Program-made: the position numbers and the translations under genes
DNA from: Salvelinus alpinus
Taxonomy: Eukaryota > Chordata > Actinopteri > Salmoniformes > Salmonidae
Direction of reading: 5' to 3'
NCBI RefSeq assembly: GCF_045679555.1
Contig: NC_092089.1
Span: 6,817,675-6,881,674, forward strand
DNA: 64,000 nucleotides
Shown here: piece by piece, positions 61,801 to 64,000 of the stretch
Layout of the letters: each line of letters begins with the position of its first letter
Numbering within the stretch: position 1 is the first letter of the stretch
The notes under the pieces: generated by a model
Told to the model about the DNA's origin: nothing
Seen by the model: the letters and a program-made list of their open reading frames with translations, nothing else
The model's database searches: none

Positions 61801-64000
61801 ATGCTGAGTGAATGACAGTCTCGTGACAGCCCAACCTCTATGCTGAGTGAATGACAGTCTCGTGACAGCCCAACGTCTATGCTGAGTGAATGGCAGTCTC
61901 GTGACAGCCCAACGTCTATGCTGAGTGAATGACAGTCTCGTGACAGCCCAACCTCTATGCTGAGTGAATGACAGTCTCGTGACAGCCCAACCTCTATGCT
62001 GAGTGAATGACAGTCTCGTGACAGCCCAACCTCTATGCTGAGTGAATGGCAGTCTCGTGACAGCCCAACCTCTATGCTGAGTGAATGACAGGCTCGTGAC
62101 AGCCCAACCTCTATGCTGAGTGAATGACAGTCTCGTGACAGCCCAACCTCTATGCTGAGTGAATGACAGGCTCGTGACAGCCCAACGTCTATGCTGAGTG
62201 AATGACAGGCTCGTGACAGCCCAACCTCTATGCTGAGTGAATGACAGGCTCGTGACAGCCCAACGTCTATGCTGAGTGAATGGCAGTCTCGTGACAGCCC
62301 AACGTCTATGCTGAGTGAATGACAGTCTCGTGACAGCCCAACGTCTATGCTGAGTGAATGACAGTCTCGTGACAGCCCAACGTCTATGCTGAGTGAATGA
62401 CAGTCTCGTGACAGCCCAACGTCTATGCTGAGTGAATGGCAGTCTCGTGACAGCCCAACCTCTATGCTGAGTAAATGGCAGTCTCGTGACAGCCCAACGT
62501 CTATGCTGAGTGAATGGCAGTCTCGTGACAGCCCAACCTCTATGCTGAGTAAATGGCAGTCTCGTGACAGCCCAACCTCTATGCTGAGTGAATGACAGGC
62601 TCGTGACAGCCCAACGTCTATGCTGAGTGAATGACAGGCTCGTGACAGCCCAACGTCTATGCTGAGTGAATGACAGTCTCGTGACAGCCCAACCTCTATG
62701 CTGAGTGAATGACAGTCTCGTGACAGCCCAACCTCTATGCTGAGTGAATGGCAGTCTCGTGACAGCCCAACGTCTATGCTGAGTGAATGGCAGTCTCGTG
62801 ACAGCCCAACCTCTATGCTGAGTAAATGGCAGTCTCGTGACAGCCCAACCTCTATGCTGAGTGAATGACAGGCTCGTGACAGCCCAACGTCTATGCTGAG
62901 TGAATGACAGGCTCGTGACAGCCCAACGTCTATGCTGAGTGAATGGCAGTCTCGTGACAGCCCAACGTCTATGCTGAGTGAATGGCAGTCTCGTGACAGC
63001 CCAACCTCTATGCTGAGTGAATGGCAGTCTCGTGACAGCCCAACGTCAATGCTGAGTGAATGGCAGTCTCGTGACAGCCCAACCTCTATGCTGAGTGAAT
63101 GGCAGTCTCGTGACAGCCCAACGTCTATGCTGAGTGAATGACAGTCTCGTGACAGCCCAACGTCTATGCTGAGTGAATGACAGGCTCGTGACAGCCCAAC
63201 CTCTATGCTGAGTGAATGACAGTCTCGTGACAGCCCAACGTCTATGCTGAGTGAATGACAGGCTCGTGACAGCCCAACCTCTATGCTGAGTGAATGACAG
63301 TCTCGTGACAGCCCAACGTCTATGCTGAGTGAATGACAGTCTCGTGACAGCCCAACCTCTATGCTGAGTGAATGACAGTCTCGTGACAGCCCAACGTCTA
63401 TGCTGAGTGAATGACAGTCTCGTGACAGCCCAACGTCTATGCTGAGTAAATGACAGTCTCGTGACAGCCCAACGTCTATGCTGAGTGAATGACAGTCTCG
63501 TGACAGCCCAACCTCTATGCTGAGTGAATGACAGGCTCGTGACAGCCCAACGTCTATGCTGAGTGAATGGCAGTCTCGTGACAGCCCAACCTCTATGCTG
63601 AGTGAATGGCAGTCTCGTGACAGCCCAACGTCTATGCTGAGTGAATGGCAGGCTCGTGACAGCCCAACGTCTATGCTGAGTGAATGGCAGTCTCGTGACA
63701 GCCCAAACTCTATGCTGAGTGAATGACAGTCTCGTGACAGCCCAACGTCTATGCTGAGTGAATGACAGGCTCGTGACAGCCCAACCTCTATGCTGAGTGA
63801 ATGGCAGTCTCGTGACAGCCCAACCTCTATGCTGAGTGAATGACAGTCTCGTGACAGCCCAACCTCTATGCTGAGTGAATGACAGGCTCGTGACAGCCCA
63901 ACCTCTATGCTGAGTGAATGGCAGTCTCGTGACAGCCCAACCTCTATGCTGAGTGAATGACAGGCTCGTGACAGCCCAACCTCTATGCTGAGTGAATGAC
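34881..64000. repeat. 39-bp satellite, about 746 units, open at right edge
   Basis: The unit is 'tctatgctgagtgaatgaca' + 'gtctcgtgacagcccaacg'. Variation is nearly confined to a few two-state sites: gaatgAcag/gaatgGcag, cagTctc/cagGctc, caacGtc/caacCtc, rarer gTGaat/gTAaat, caacgTttatg and caaActc. Length is exactly conserved from 34,881 to 46,005 and from 47,050 to 64,000. Nested higher-order spacings of 24, 70 and 172 units are visible. The 13-residue repeat frames on both strands (34833-36587 minus; 69-codon plus frames at 37302, 44010, 47605, 53533 and 62932) are not genes. The array extends beyond the window. Confidence 0.99.

Noticed and set aside
34881..64000. Telomeric or classical centromeric repeat
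   Set aside because: The 39-bp unit is not TTAGGG and I do not recognise it as a known salmonid centromere satellite. Location on the chromosome cannot be told from the window.

Overview
The window is vertebrate nuclear DNA, almost certainly from a salmonid fish. The evidence is one split BTB-kelch gene with GT-AG introns, several Tc1-family transposons of types I recognise as abundant in salmonids, a tRNA-derived SINE with the common fish LINE2-type 3' tail, and several partial copies of the palindromic 'ggtcaaaagtagtgcacta' repeat common in salmonid sequence. Nothing prokaryotic is present. LAYOUT: About 50 kb of the 64 kb (my hand tally, roughly 79%) is tandem repeat. From 1 to 24.7 kb there is a chain of unrelated minisatellites (unit lengths 44, 37, 24, 46/48, 30/49, 21, 37, 27, 12, 15 and 62 bp) and GA runs. 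They are separated by short unique spacers, a solo-LTR-like element and four Tc1-type elements in different states of decay. From 25.06 to 30.34 kb lies the only real host protein gene, klhl38, reconstructed as seven coding exons and 583 codons with no break. Its introns hold a TTR microsatellite, a 35-bp minisatellite, an ATTC array, a 33-bp minisatellite split by a SINE, and a 63-bp duplication. From 30.85 to 34.5 kb come a 25-bp array, the end of another Tc1-type element and a 19-bp array. From 34,881 to the right edge a single 39-bp satellite runs for 29.1 kb (about 746 units) and leaves the window. HOW THE PARTS RELATE: klhl38 should encode a CUL3 ubiquitin-ligase adaptor and is an island in satellite DNA. 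Most long open frames come from arrays whose unit length is a multiple of three and are not genes. The transposons and arrays are interleaved in a readable order. One complete 1.6-kb Tc1 element sits inside the 15-bp array with a clean TA duplication, and removing it restores the repeat phase, so the array is older. Other Tc1 copies end where an array begins. Several arrays show higher-order structure, most strikingly the 39-bp satellite (24-, 70- and 172-unit spacings). All length slips in its 29 kb lie within about 1.05 kb near 46-47 kb. I found no RNA gene, CRISPR array, phage or second host gene. All consensus comparisons to transposon families are from memory, since no search could be run.
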